From: Bacillus_BD sp963787345
GTDB taxonomy: Bacteria > Bacillota > Bacilli > Bacillales > Cytobacillaceae
Assembly (NCBI GenBank): GCA_963787345.1
Contig: CAWBCW010000027.1
Coordinates: forward strand, 62,001-126,000
DNA: 64,000 nt
Direction: 5' to 3'
A program made the position numbers and the translations under genes. The first letter of the stretch is position 1. Each line of letters opens with the position of its first letter. Below the pieces are notes generated by a model. The model searched no databases, was not told the DNA's origin, and was given only the letters and a program-made list of their open reading frames with translations. Below, piece by piece: positions 8,694 through 17,593 of the stretch.

Positions 8694-9788
8694 ATGAATC
8701 GTTATTTTTATTATTTCATCTTGGTCTCATTAGTCGCCAATTTGGTTGGGGCCGTTCCGAGAATATTGTATGAAGAAAAAACATCCAGTGCCATTGTTTC
8801 CATACTTTTGAGCATTGTCATCGGAACCCTATTTATTTATTTGTTGATTCGCTTTTTTAATCGATTTCCTGGAATTGGATTCCCAGAATTGGTGAAAAAA
8901 CATATGCCAAAATGGATGTCAGTCTCTCTCCTTTTCTGTTTTAGCCTTATATGGTTTGCCGTCGGGTTAAATGGATTAATTTCAAATACCTATTTAATGA
9001 AAAGGTTTCTAACCCCCGATATCCCATTTTTTTGGATTACGGTACTTCTGTTAGCTTTTGTTTCGTTTGGTGTGTTAATGTCCACAAAAAGTCTTTTATA
9101 TACAGTGGAAATCATTTTGCTAATCAATCTGCCTTTACTTGTTCTTGTCATTGTCCAATTATACCTTAATGAAAATATAAAATGGGAGTTCATTGGAAAA
9201 GCATGGATGCATCTTTATCACCAACCAAGCTATTCTTCCTTTTCAGCTAGTTTTTTTAGTTTTATCGGTTTGATTAATCTCGCTATCTTTAATCGTGAGT
9301 TTAAAACCAAGCAAACCCATACCCCTTTTCAAATCCTAGTTGTTGGTGTATTAGGAGTAGGTGCTTTGTTAACAACTTACTTTACCCCAATTGGATATAA
9401 TGGCTTTGATAATATTAACCATATTTCCTATCCATGGGTTTTAACAGTCGATTCGATACGAATTGGACTTGCCTTTCTTGAACGCGTCATGTATATTTTT
9501 TTAATTTTCTACTTTTCGATCGCCTTTTTGTTCATAGTTACCACTTGGCATGTAGGCTTGGAATTCCTAAAAAGTTTAGGTTCGATTCAATGGCTCAAAT
9601 GGAAAGGACATAACTTAACTTCTTATTTATTTCTTTTACTCTTTTGGATCATTAGTCTTTGGACCGCTGTCCATGTTTCACACTTTCGAATTACTTTATA
9701 TGCAAGTTATTTATTTAGAGTAATTCCTCCATTTTGTACGATCTTTTTATTCGTTTGTTTGTATATTTACAGGAGGGCAAAAATATGA
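8694..9788 (+). CDS. GerB-family spore germination permease subunit
   Basis: 364 residues with ten predicted hydrophobic helices, a member of the GerAB/APC-superfamily transporters. The N-terminus (ANLVGAVPRIL) and the pairing with A and C genes are typical. It forms the membrane-embedded ligand-binding subunit of the receptor. The gene starts 3 bp after the A-subunit stop, and its stop overlaps the ATG of the C subunit (ATGA), showing tight translational coupling. Confidence 0.93.
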   Translation: MNRYFYYFILVSLVANLVGAVPRILYEEKTSSAIVSILLSIVIGTLFIYLLIRFFNRFPGIGFPELVKKHMPKWMSVSLLFCFSLIWFAVGLNGLISNTYLMKRFLTPDIPFFWITVLLLAFVSFGVLMSTKSLLYTVEIILLINLPLLVLVIVQLYLNENIKWEFIGKAWMHLYHQPSYSSFSASFFSFIGLINLAIFNREFKTKQTHTPFQILVVGVLGVGALLTTYFTPIGYNGFDNINHISYPWVLTVDSIRIGLAFLERVMYIFLIFYFSIAFLFIVTTWHVGLEFLKSLGSIQWLKWKGHNLTSYLFLLLFWIISLWTAVHVSHFRITLYASYLFRVIPPFCTIFLFVCLYIYRRAKI

Positions 9789-10924
9789 ACACCCTCATAA
9801 AGAAAAGGAAAAGGCTACCGGGTATTTTAGTCTTATTTATTGCCACTTTTTTAATCTCAGGTTGTGGAGGATTTAAAGATATTGATAAACGTATATTTGT
9901 CATTGGAATGGGCATTGATAAAAGTGGTTCCGAGGAAAAGCCCTACCGAATTACCCTTAAGATGGCTTCGGCTTCAGGTAATATGAAAAATTCCCCAAAG
10001 CCGGAATATACCTATTTGACAAAAGAAGCCAAAACGGTTTCAAGTGCTGTCCATCTATTAAAGTCTCATATTGATAAAGAATTAGATTTTGCACATGCAA
10101 AAGTAATTGTTTTTGGTGAAAACTTGATAGATGAGGACATGCGGGTTTTAGCGGATTTCTTTTTAAGAAGACGAGATTTTCAACAAATTTCATGGGTTTC
10201 TGTTGGAAAACCAAGCGCTGAAGCCGTACTAAAAGCAAAACCGGCATCAGAAGTATCAGGGGCAAATGTTTTGTTTAACGTATTTTCTGGAATTGGAACC
10301 AATAGTACAAACATCGTTTCAACCTATCTCTTTGACTTTAGAAGACAGCTAATCGAAGACGGGATTGATGCGGTTTTGCCTATTATTGAAACAGATAATA
10401 AAAGAAAGACAATGATTGTAGATAAGGCAATTGTCTTCAAAGATAAAAAAGGAAAGGTAGAATTAAGCCCTAGTCAGTCAGAAATCTACAATATCTTATC
10501 GAATAAAATTAATAACATCAATTTAGTCATTCCTGTACCCAATCCGAAAAAGGAAATATTTGCGATGTCTGTGGAAAACGTGAAGGTAAAATATCGGCTT
10601 GAGCCTTTATCTAAATCCGAGCATTATGTAGTAAAAATGAATGTCAAGATGATTGGTACTGTGCAGGAATCAAAAGAACTCCTTTCTCCATTTAAAACAG
10701 ATGAATACAATCGGGGTGCTAGCAAAGAGGCTAAAAGCCAAATCCTTGCTTTTTTATCGACCATGCAAAAAAATGAAGTGGATCCAATAGGGTTTGGCTT
10801 ACGTTATCAAGCTACCCATCTTGCTGATAAGAATAGAGTGAAAGAATGGGAACGTATTTATCCAAATCTTAAATTTGATGTATCAGTTAAGGCTTACATA
10901 AAGGATATTGGAACAACAGATTGA
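9785..10924 (+). CDS. GerC-family spore germination lipoprotein
   Basis: The start ATG 9785 follows AGGAGGG and overlaps the GerB stop by 4 bp. The signal sequence ends in a lipobox LISGC (Cys about residue 24), followed by GGFKDIDKR and FVIGMGIDKS, both typical of the Ger(x)C family. The mature protein (about 355 residues) would be diacylglycerylated and anchored in the spore inner membrane, where C subunits are needed for receptor assembly. The A-B-C gene order matches gerA-type rather than gerK-type operons. A terminator follows. Confidence 0.93.
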   Translation: MNTLIKKRKRLPGILVLFIATFLISGCGGFKDIDKRIFVIGMGIDKSGSEEKPYRITLKMASASGNMKNSPKPEYTYLTKEAKTVSSAVHLLKSHIDKELDFAHAKVIVFGENLIDEDMRVLADFFLRRRDFQQISWVSVGKPSAEAVLKAKPASEVSGANVLFNVFSGIGTNSTNIVSTYLFDFRRQLIEDGIDAVLPIIETDNKRKTMIVDKAIVFKDKKGKVELSPSQSEIYNILSNKINNINLVIPVPNPKKEIFAMSVENVKVKYRLEPLSKSEHYVVKMNVKMIGTVQESKELLSPFKTDEYNRGASKEAKSQILAFLSTMQKNEVDPIGFGLRYQATHLADKNRVKEWERIYPNLKFDVSVKAYIKDIGTTD

Positions 10925-10942
10925 AATAATGAATTTCATACA

Positions 10943-10973
10943 GGGGAAGGATCCCAAGTATCCTTTCCCTTTC
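10943..10973 (+). terminator. terminator of the ger operon
   Basis: GGGGAAGGAT / ATCCTTTCCC stem with a 7-nt loop, followed by TTTCACCTCC. Only a short T-run. Confidence 0.6.
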
Positions 10974-11018
10974 ACCTCCTCGCAATATCTGACTTTAAAT
11001 AAAAGAAAGGTCATATGT

Positions 11019-11440
11019 ATGAATAAGTAATTAATATTTATTGGAATAGGGTTCTTGTTCGTTTTCCTTGTACTACTTGGGACATATCAATTAATGAATT
11101 CTAGAACATATCAGTTATTAGGGGGGAACCGAAAAGCTAAAAACAGATCAAATGGTGGTTGCTTTGACTTTTGAAGGTGGACCAACAAAGAATGTAAATC
11201 AGATTCTATCACTACTAGATCACTACAAGGCAAAAGCAACTTTTTTCCTTATTGGTGAAGAAATAGAGAAGCACCCAGAGGAATCTAGAAAAATCGTAGA
11301 AGCGGGACATCAATTTGGATATCACACTTTTTCTCATCATCGAATGGTTTTCAAAACACTTTCCTATAGTAAAGAAAAAATTGAAAAAACGGATCAATTA
11401 ATTCAACAGGTAGGCTATAAAGTGAAATCGGTCCCCGATG
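11019..11440 (+). pseudogene. decayed, truncated copy of the polysaccharide deacetylase gene
   Basis: This is a diverged duplicate of the deacetylase at 21354-22052. It starts M-N-K at 11019, hits TAA at codon 4, then continues LIFIGIGFLFVFLVLLGTYQLMN, matching the paralogue's membrane anchor. A frameshift near 11127 follows, then VVALTFEGGPTKNVNQ and SHHRMVFKTLSY. The catalytic TFDDGP motif is changed to TFEGGP, removing both metal/base aspartates. Homology ends around 11420-11435 at GYK, before the RPPNG motif. There it joins the remnant of another gene. At least three independent lesions mean this copy is dead. Confidence 0.8.
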
Positions 11441-11454
11441 AATCCAATCACATA

Positions 11455-11720
11455 GAGATAAATATAAAATTTATCTTTTTAACGATTTGCTTTTTAGTAT
11501 AGATATACGTCAATAAATCAGTAATTACATATAAGAAAATGCTTATGAAAGGTTAGTAGCAGTTAAATAGAACATAGGGGATATTTTCGCAATCTTTTCA
11601 TTCATGAAATAAGCCATTCCCTGACCATATATTCCTAATATCGATGCTGCCATCAGACTTCCAAACATAAGAACATGCGCGATTACCAACACTTCCACCC
11701 CAAAAATGAACAATTTGATT
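11455..11720 (-). pseudogene. decayed copy of the 4024-4326 small membrane protein gene
   Basis: On the minus strand the segment FGSLMAASILGIYGQGMAYFMNEKIAKI matches the intact paralogue (FGSLIIASILGIYGQGIAYFLNE); quoted pieces are partial. Further left, the nucleotide stretch around 11470-11530 matches the 3' part of that gene, but deletions and stops break the frame after YLTAT. It abuts the 3' end of the deacetylase remnant head-on. Confidence 0.75.
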
Positions 11721-11918
11721 AAATTGTAACATCTTTCCAGAAATTGAGGTTTTTTATTTTCGCTAACAATCAATTATTTTTTAAAAAACAATACCTTAAA
11801 CAAGGTTGCATACGATGCGGAAAAGCCGAAAAACATCCTTTCCATCTTATCATTGAATCTTATCCCTTAACTTTTCAAAGTTGTCTACAACATCAGATAA
11901 TGATAATCTCTTTGCTAT

Positions 11919-12678
11919 TTATATTCCTTTCTCGATGGAATCTCTAGCCTTTTCAAATAAATTTGCCTTTATTTGAGCATCTGCAAGTGTATACCAATAG
12001 AACCACGCATCCATTTTTTGAAATTTTATCGTTATAAAATTGTTCAATTACAGGATAGTAACTGGAATATCGTTCTTCATCTAAAACTAATTTTTCTCCA
12101 TTCCATTTCAGAACATCCACAAAATAAGTATCTGCTATATACCTTTGCCAAACGGCGATTCCAACTGTCCCATTACTTAATAGCTCCATCATATGGTACG
12201 GGACTTCTGCGATCAACTTTAAGGTATCATTATTACATTTAAAGATCTGTAATTGATTTCCTGCTGAAGCACCAATCGCAACACCAAAAAGATACTCTTT
12301 AATTCCATCCCCCGTAATATCAGCAAGACCAGAATAATTTAATCCCACCCCTTGGGCTTGGGTCTCCCAAGTTTTTCCCCATCTTTCATTTTTTTTGCTT
12401 AATACAATGACACCATATTGTGATGGACTTGGTTGTTCTTTTGCTTTGATTTCAAAAGTCACAATCATCTCTTCTTGTCCATCTTGATCAAAGTCATAAA
12501 GCTGATATGGTTTACTTGATTTAGGTTCTTCAGGACTTACTAGGATTGCATTTGGTGGTAAAAACTCATTGATTATTTTTATGAGATCGTTATTTGGTTT
12601 TTCCACAGCGTAAGTAAAATTTGGTGAAAGGTTTAAATTGATTATTGCCAATATGGTAAGTAATACAGTTTTTTTCAT
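11919..12678 (-). pseudogene. secreted FG-GAP/VCBS-like protein gene, +1 frameshift near the 3' end
   Basis: The product starts MKKTVLLTILAIINLN, a signal peptide, and contains two DxDxDG-type elements (DFDQDGQEEMIV and DITGDGIKEYLF) typical of FG-GAP or VCBS calcium-binding repeats. It is therefore probably an extracellular or wall-associated protein. The frame is lost at an A-run (plus strand T-run 12014-12019). Removing one base extends the protein through MDAWFYWYTLADAQIK to a TAA at 11919, about 252 residues, with the total length being 3n+1. As written, the frame ends at 11953 with an aberrant Cys-rich tail. The lesion sits in a homopolymer and may be a sequencing error. No specific function is known. 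Confidence 0.65.
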
Positions 12679-12758
12679 CCATAATCCCTCGTATCTTAAT
12701 GTTAGTAGAGATTATTGTTCCCTGGTGTTACATTAAATTTTCTATTTATAAAAATAAT

Positions 12759-12786
12759 TGAAACCAAACTCAGCGCTTATGTATCT
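12759..12786 (+). promoter_or_regulatory. candidate ECF-sigma promoter, probable autoregulation
   Basis: TGAAAC, 16 nt, GTATCT, located 34 bp upstream of the sigma gene start. Bacillus ECF sigma factors of the SigM/SigV/SigX group use TGAAAC with CGTC/CGTAT-like -10 elements, so the sigma factor may drive its own operon. Confidence 0.45.
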
Positions 12787-12819
12787 AACAAGTAGAGATC
12801 TAAGAAAGGAGGGGCCAAA

Positions 12820-13359
12820 GTGGATCTTATCAAAGACGTGAAAAAAGCCATGAAAGGGAATCATTCTTCCTTCGAAAAACTAATTCATGCCCATAAACTT
12901 ACGATGTATCGGGTCAGTCGAACGATTCTCACTCGTGATGAGGATTGTGCAGATGCCATGCAAGAGGCAATCATGAAGGCCTTTCAACACATTCGTACTT
13001 TAAAAGAACCTCGTTTTTTCAAAACATGGTTGATTCGAATTCTTCTCAATGAATGTTATCAACTTCATCGAAAAAGGAAAAATCTCGTTTCAATCGACCA
13101 ATTAGAAGAACCTTCAGCAATTGAGAGTGGATACGAGAAAATAGAAATCGAGCAATTGCTTAACGTACTCCCTGCAAGCGATAAAGAGTTATTAAAACTT
13201 TTTTATATCGAGGATTTATCGATTCATGATTTAGCCCTTATTTTAAACATACCTGAAAATACGGTGAAAACAAGATTACGACGCGCCCGTGAGAAAATGC
13301 AAAAGACTTTAGCTAAAGACGAGGAGGTTGCGACATGGAAAAATGGGAACAAAAACTAA
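12820..13359 (+). CDS. ECF-type sigma-70 family RNA polymerase sigma factor
   Basis: 179 residues. Region 2 (about 20-90) includes YRVSRTILTRDEDCADAMQE and the DNA-melting helix KAFQHIRTLKEPRFFKTWL. Region 4 (about 110-165) includes LPASDKELLKLFYIEDLS and the recognition helix IPENTVKTRLRRAREK. The GTG start follows AAGGAGGGG. The stop codon lies 25 bp inside the next gene, a DUF4179 membrane protein acting as its likely anti-sigma factor. The pair would respond to an envelope stress; the signal is unknown. The family is certain, the SigV/SigM-like subgroup is a guess. Confidence 0.92.
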   Translation: MDLIKDVKKAMKGNHSSFEKLIHAHKLTMYRVSRTILTRDEDCADAMQEAIMKAFQHIRTLKEPRFFKTWLIRILLNECYQLHRKRKNLVSIDQLEEPSAIESGYEKIEIEQLLNVLPASDKELLKLFYIEDLSIHDLALILNIPENTVKTRLRRAREKMQKTLAKDEEVATWKNGNKN

Positions 13360-14633
13360 AAGATGACGTAAACCGCTCGGTACCAAGCATGATCGACGAG
13401 CGAGTAGAAGAAACGCTGAAACAACTTCCAAGAAAGAAAGCTAAACGAAAAATATATACTGGATTATCGGTGGTCGCTGCTGCCCTGTCATTAACCTTTG
13501 GCTTATCATTCTTCTCCCCCGCCTTTGCAAACACAATGAAAGAGATCCCCATTATCGGCTCTGCATTTGAATTTGTTGGCAATATCGGGTTAATCAAAGG
13601 GAAAAATGAAGGTTTGACGACGGAGCTAGGTGAACAAGTGGAATTAGATGGACAGCTTATTACCTTTACTGAAACCCTTTATGATGGTGGGGAAATTCAT
13701 ATTGGTTATATTCGGGAAGTAATTGATCACAACCAAGGCACCGACTTTATAAATAATCTTCAGTTTACCATTGATGGTAAATATTTAGGCAGTTATGGAA
13801 TGGGTGGACACGAAGAAGAAATAGAAAAAGGGATATATGCAGGCGCAATCAGTATCTCTGTTCGCGAAGGCATACCAGATTCTTTCGCCCTTGGTATTAG
13901 CCCTCGTGAAGGAAAGTCATGGTCTGTTAAGTTACCAGTCGAAAAGAAAGGGAATCATCAATCTTTTCTTGTCAATCGTGTGGAGAAAACAGAAGATCTA
14001 ACGATTCTATATGATCAAATTACCTTCTTCCCTACTTCAACTGAGATTTCTCTTCGCCTAAGTATAGATGAGAAAGCATATACGGAAGAAAAATATATGA
14101 TGCTCGACTTTATAGTTATGGATGATAAAGGACGTGTTTTACAACCATTTAGTAGTGGCGGTGGCGGCGGTGGTCCTGTGAAGGGAAAAGTACTTCACCG
14201 TTTTAAGTATTATTATGAACCAATGCAAATGATCCCCCGCTCCTTAACGATCAAACCGTATCTAACCGAGATAAATGAAACGTCTCCAAAAATCGAAAGA
14301 ATCAGATGGGAAGGGGAGAAAATAACCCTTTCACAAGGAAAAATCGGAAACGTAACGATTTTAGAAAGAACGGAAAACAACGGGATTACAACCTTCACCT
14401 TTGAAGTAGAAGGCGAAGATTTATACAATCAAGCAAACACACTTTGGCTTGAAAATGCAGATCGTACTCGCTATTACCCGGATCAACCTGCGGAACGAGT
14501 TGAAGGAACTGTTAATCAGTATAACCTTTCCTTTAAAGACATTCCTGACACGAATGAGCTATATATAACAACTACCACAATGAATCCACCGCATTATTTG
14601 AAGGATCTCGAAGTGACAATTAACTTAAAATAG
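13335..14633 (+). CDS. DUF4179 membrane protein, probable anti-sigma factor
   Basis: 432 residues. There is a short cytoplasmic N-terminus (WEQKLKDDVNRSVPSMIDERV) suited to binding the sigma factor, one membrane helix (about 42-63, LSVVAAALSLTFGLSFFSP), then a DUF4179 domain starting at about 70 (MKEIPIIGSAFEFVGN). A long beta-rich extracellular part follows, with a GGGGGGP run near residue 275. It overlaps the ECF sigma gene by 25 bp, the usual sigma/anti-sigma arrangement. Anti-sigma action is inferred from context and family. It is followed by a strong terminator. Confidence 0.85.
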   Translation: MEKWEQKLKDDVNRSVPSMIDERVEETLKQLPRKKAKRKIYTGLSVVAAALSLTFGLSFFSPAFANTMKEIPIIGSAFEFVGNIGLIKGKNEGLTTELGEQVELDGQLITFTETLYDGGEIHIGYIREVIDHNQGTDFINNLQFTIDGKYLGSYGMGGHEEEIEKGIYAGAISISVREGIPDSFALGISPREGKSWSVKLPVEKKGNHQSFLVNRVEKTEDLTILYDQITFFPTSTEISLRLSIDEKAYTEEKYMMLDFIVMDDKGRVLQPFSSGGGGGGPVKGKVLHRFKYYYEPMQMIPRSLTIKPYLTEINETSPKIERIRWEGEKITLSQGKIGNVTILERTENNGITTFTFEVEGEDLYNQANTLWLENADRTRYYPDQPAERVEGTVNQYNLSFKDIPDTNELYITTTTMNPPHYLKDLEVTINLK

Positions 14634-14660
14634 AGACAAGGGGATAACTCCCCTTGTCTC
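14633..14660 (+). terminator. terminator of the sigma/anti-sigma operon
   Basis: GAGACAAGGGG / CCCCTTGTCTC stem with a short loop, directly after the stop codon; weak T-run. Confidence 0.6.
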
Positions 14661-14681
14661 TCAACCATCCACATAAATAAA

Positions 14682-14843
14682 TTACTTAATCTTTTCCTCA
14701 AATGACTTTAGTAATTTTTCTTGGCTCTCCCTTATTACCTTCATTTCTTCCTCTAACATATTTATTTTCTCGATCATTGGCTTTAAGGCATCTTGAAGTA
14801 AATCATGTAGACGCATGGCCTTTTCATCTCTCGTTGATTCCAT
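14682..14843 (-). CDS. 53-residue helical protein of unknown function
   Basis: ATG at 14843 preceded by AAGGAGGC with 6-7 nt spacing; TAA at 14682. The product (MESTRDEKAMRLHDLLQDAL ... ESQEKLLKSFEEKIK) is highly charged and forms one predicted amphipathic helix or coiled coil with no membrane segment. No family is recognised. A strong ribosome binding site and coherent composition support a real gene. Confidence 0.55.
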   Translation of the reverse strand: MESTRDEKAMRLHDLLQDALKPMIEKINMLEEEMKVIRESQEKLLKSFEEKIK

Positions 14844-15208
14844 TTTTTAGCCTCCTTGTATATGTGACTAATCATTAATCTTATTATTAATATTAATACA
14901 GTGAATTATATATTAATGTGATGTAGTTCACACCATCACAAACGACAGAGCTATTTTTTACACCATTCTTCAATTTGATCCATCATTGAAGAAACTATAT
15001 TTTTCAAAAAGTAGGGATAAGTCTGTCGTCTCAACAATACAATGGTTGATGGATAGAAATTAGGGGGATGTCTCGTTTGAATCATAATATAGTAAATCCC
15101 TATTTTCCTATATTAATAACAGCTAACACCTACTGAAAAATTCATTATTCCTGTTCATCCCCCTAGCTATATATAATCAAAAAAGTTTTCATGAAAGTGA
15201 GGTTCATT
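14844..15208. other. 365-bp intergenic region with nested inverted repeats
   Basis: No ORF is convincing here. A perfect 10-bp inverted repeat, TAGGGGGATG at 15061-15070 and CATCCCCCTA at 15156-15165, brackets an inner AATATAG / CTATATT pair. This could fold as a leader RNA of the ABC transporter or mark a small mobile element. A weaker GTGATG / CATCAC hairpin lies near 14920. Confidence 0.4.
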
Positions 15209-16138
15209 ATGTCCGTTCTTGAAGTTAAACATTTACAAAAGTCTTTCGGAAATATTCATGCTGTACAGGATATTAGCTTTTCAGTTGCTGGTGGTGAAGT
15301 ATTTACCATCATTGGACCGAATGGTGCAGGAAAAACAACCACCCTTGAAATGATTGAGGGATTGGTCACACCTGATCAAGGTGAAATCCATTACGGGGAT
15401 TTGAATTGGAAGCAGGATGGAGTTACGATAAAAAAAATGATTGGCGTTCAACCGCAATCAAGTGCGATGTTTGACTTGTTAACCCCTGAAGAAAATTTAA
15501 ATCTCTTCTCTACGTTTTATAACCATTCACGTCCTACTGAAGAGATACTGGAATTGATCAACCTAACCGACCATCGAAATAACCATGTGAAGAAGCTTTC
15601 TGGAGGTCAGCGTCAGCGGCTTGCCATTGGCCTCGCGATGATCAGTGATCCTGAAATTCTTTTCCTTGACGAACCTACAACGGGACTGGATCCTCAAGCA
15701 CGACGAAATATTTGGGATATTATTTTAGAACTGAAGAATCTCGGAAAAACAATCATCCTGACTACCCATTATATGGAAGAAGCAGAGAAGTTAAGTGACC
15801 GTGTTTGCATCATCGATCAAGGACTCATTGTCGCCGTCGATACGCCAACGGCTCTCATTGAACAGTTAACGAAACAAAGAGAAGTCCGATTATCCTTTAT
15901 GGACGGGCAAAAAGCGGCTATAGAGGGAGAGATCTTTTTAAAAGCACTCCCTTCTGTTACGAAAATAGAGCGGGAGGATACTTTATTAAAAGTCTGGACA
16001 CTAAACCCAGAGGATACCCTCTTTGAGTTGTTTAAATTTACGAAGGAAAACGAATATCGCGTCGAACAGATTTCTATTCGTGAAAAAAGTCTTGAAGATG
16101 TCTTTATTTCCTTTACCGGAAAGGAATGGAGGGATTAA
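15209..16138 (+). CDS. ABC transporter ATP-binding protein (ABC-2 / DrrA type)
   Basis: 309 residues with complete ABC motifs: Walker A GPNGAGKTTT (about 35-44), Q-loop GVQPQS, signature LSGGQRQRL, Walker B EILFLDEPTTGLDP and switch His in TTHYMEEAE. The C-terminal extension after about residue 215 is typical of drug or lipid exporters of the DrrA/CcmA group. The start at 15209 is chosen for GTGAGG upstream; an in-frame ATG at 15191 lacks a site. The permease gene follows 2 bp after the stop, so together they form a homodimeric or heterodimeric exporter of unknown substrate. Confidence 0.93.
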   Translation: MSVLEVKHLQKSFGNIHAVQDISFSVAGGEVFTIIGPNGAGKTTTLEMIEGLVTPDQGEIHYGDLNWKQDGVTIKKMIGVQPQSSAMFDLLTPEENLNLFSTFYNHSRPTEEILELINLTDHRNNHVKKLSGGQRQRLAIGLAMISDPEILFLDEPTTGLDPQARRNIWDIILELKNLGKTIILTTHYMEEAEKLSDRVCIIDQGLIVAVDTPTALIEQLTKQREVRLSFMDGQKAAIEGEIFLKALPSVTKIEREDTLLKVWTLNPEDTLFELFKFTKENEYRVEQISIREKSLEDVFISFTGKEWRD

Positions 16139-16140
16139 AG

Positions 16141-17254
16141 ATGAAACAGTTTAAACAAATGTTTCTAGCACAATTAAAATTAACCTTTCGTGAAAAACAA
16201 GCTTGGTTTTGGGGCATCTTCTTTCCTGTTATTTTAATGTCAATTTTCATGGTGATTTTCTCAGGAGGTTCAAACGAAGAATTCGAATCAAGTGTTGCAA
16301 TTGTCAAGCAAGGTTCAGAGAGAGACCTCAGAGATGATGTTGTCTCAACTACAACAAATATCCGGTATGGAAATTAAATCAGAACAGCCGGTCAGTCTAG
16401 AAAATGCAACCGAATGGGTAAAAGAACAAGAAGTGGATGCCGCCATCGTATTGCCAGATTCAGATGCGTCTAATTCAATTGAACTGATCGTCAATAAAGA
16501 AAACGAACAAAGTATAACCACACAAATGATTGCGGGGATTTTGGATCAATTTGTTCAACAGGCCAATTTACAGGAAGCTGGGGCTGCACCGATCTACGAG
16601 CTCGAATACACCTCGGTTACAGCTGGAAATGCCGCACTAGACTATACCGATTTTCTTTTAACAGGAATGATAGCCTTATCGATCGCACAAGGTGGAATGT
16701 TTGGAATGGTGGAACTCGTGGAGATGCGGAGAAAAGGATTAATCAAAAGACTGCGTATGACACCGGCCAATATGGGGATCTTTGGACTAAGTGATATGAT
16801 CATGCGGCTGCTTTTTAGCATTATTCAAATTATCTTATTGTCTCTTATCGGTGTGTTTGTTTTTGGAGCGAGCCTCTATCTCAATTTCGCAAGTTTAATC
16901 GTTGTCTTTCTCATAGGTGCTCTCTCTTTCAACGCTTTAGGCTACTTTATCTCATCTTTAAGCAAAACAACAGAGGCCTATATGGGAGTAGCGAATATTA
17001 CAAGCTTTATTATGATGTTTTTAAGCGGTGTCTTTTTTCCGATCGAATCAATGCCAGATTGGCTTCAGCCAGTATCCAACATTCTCCCGCTCACCTATTT
17101 TGCGGAGGGATTGCGAGATAGTATGGTTTATAATACGAGTATTTTTACAAGTTCCATTTGGTTCGGAATTGGCAACATGATCATTTGGGGTGCAATTACA
17201 TTTATCCTTGGATCTTGGTTTTATAAAAGAAAATCAATTGTTTCGACAAGATAA
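16141..17254 (+). pseudogene. ABC-2 type permease, one +1 frameshift
   Basis: The ATG 16141 follows GGAGGG in the end of the ATPase gene. The first frame gives MKQFKQMFLAQLKLTFREK, a first membrane helix and SSVAIVKQ. The second frame resumes TSEMMLSQLQQISGME and continues with the periplasmic-type loop and five C-terminal helices, including the ABC-2 motif region LSGVFFPIESMPDWLQ, to 17254. The shift lies near 16318-16326 in a GAGAGAGA stretch. Total length 1114 nt is 3n+1, so dropping one base restores a protein of 370 residues, the usual size. It may be a sequencing error. Confidence 0.75.
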
Positions 17255-17262
17255 CCGAAACA

Positions 17263-17348
17263 TAGAACAGGGAGACGGTTCTTCCCCTGTTCTCCTAAAT
17301 TTTACCATTTTATTTAAAAAACTGGTGAAACGGGAGAACTGCCCTCAT
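17263..17348. repeat. dispersed intergenic repeat, copy A
   Basis: Layout: GAACAGGG ... CCCCTGTTC hairpin, then AATTTTACCAT, then GGTGAAACGGGAGAACTG. The same order of parts occurs at 28463-28552. Probably a non-coding dispersed repeat that may also act as terminator for the permease gene. Confidence 0.55.
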
Positions 17349-17459
17349 TTTTCACTGGGTTACTGCTAATGTATGTTTTTTAACATAGGTTATTAACCAA
17401 TAAAAAAACAAACAGGAATAATTAAAGCCTTCTCCCGTTTGTTTAAGAACAGATATATT

Positions 17460-17590
17460 TCACGATAAATAAATCAAGTTCGCCCGTCTAATTTGCGTCC
17501 GGAGGCTTTAACTTCATTCAGCCTTCCACTTCTATAAGTGGGAGACTTAATCCCTGTCGCAAGCTTTCGTTACAAAATATTTGCTGAAGG
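17460..17590. other. GC-richer structured stretch, possible IS200/IS605 right-end remnant
   Basis: The stretch includes GTCCGGAGGCTTTAAC followed by a hairpin CTTCCACTT-CTAT-AAGTGGGAG. Such subterminal hairpins resemble right ends of IS200/IS605-type elements, but no transposase or TnpB is present. The region from 17349 to 17459 shows only a CAAAC...GTTTG imperfect hairpin. Confidence 0.25.
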
Positions 17591-17593
17591 AAG

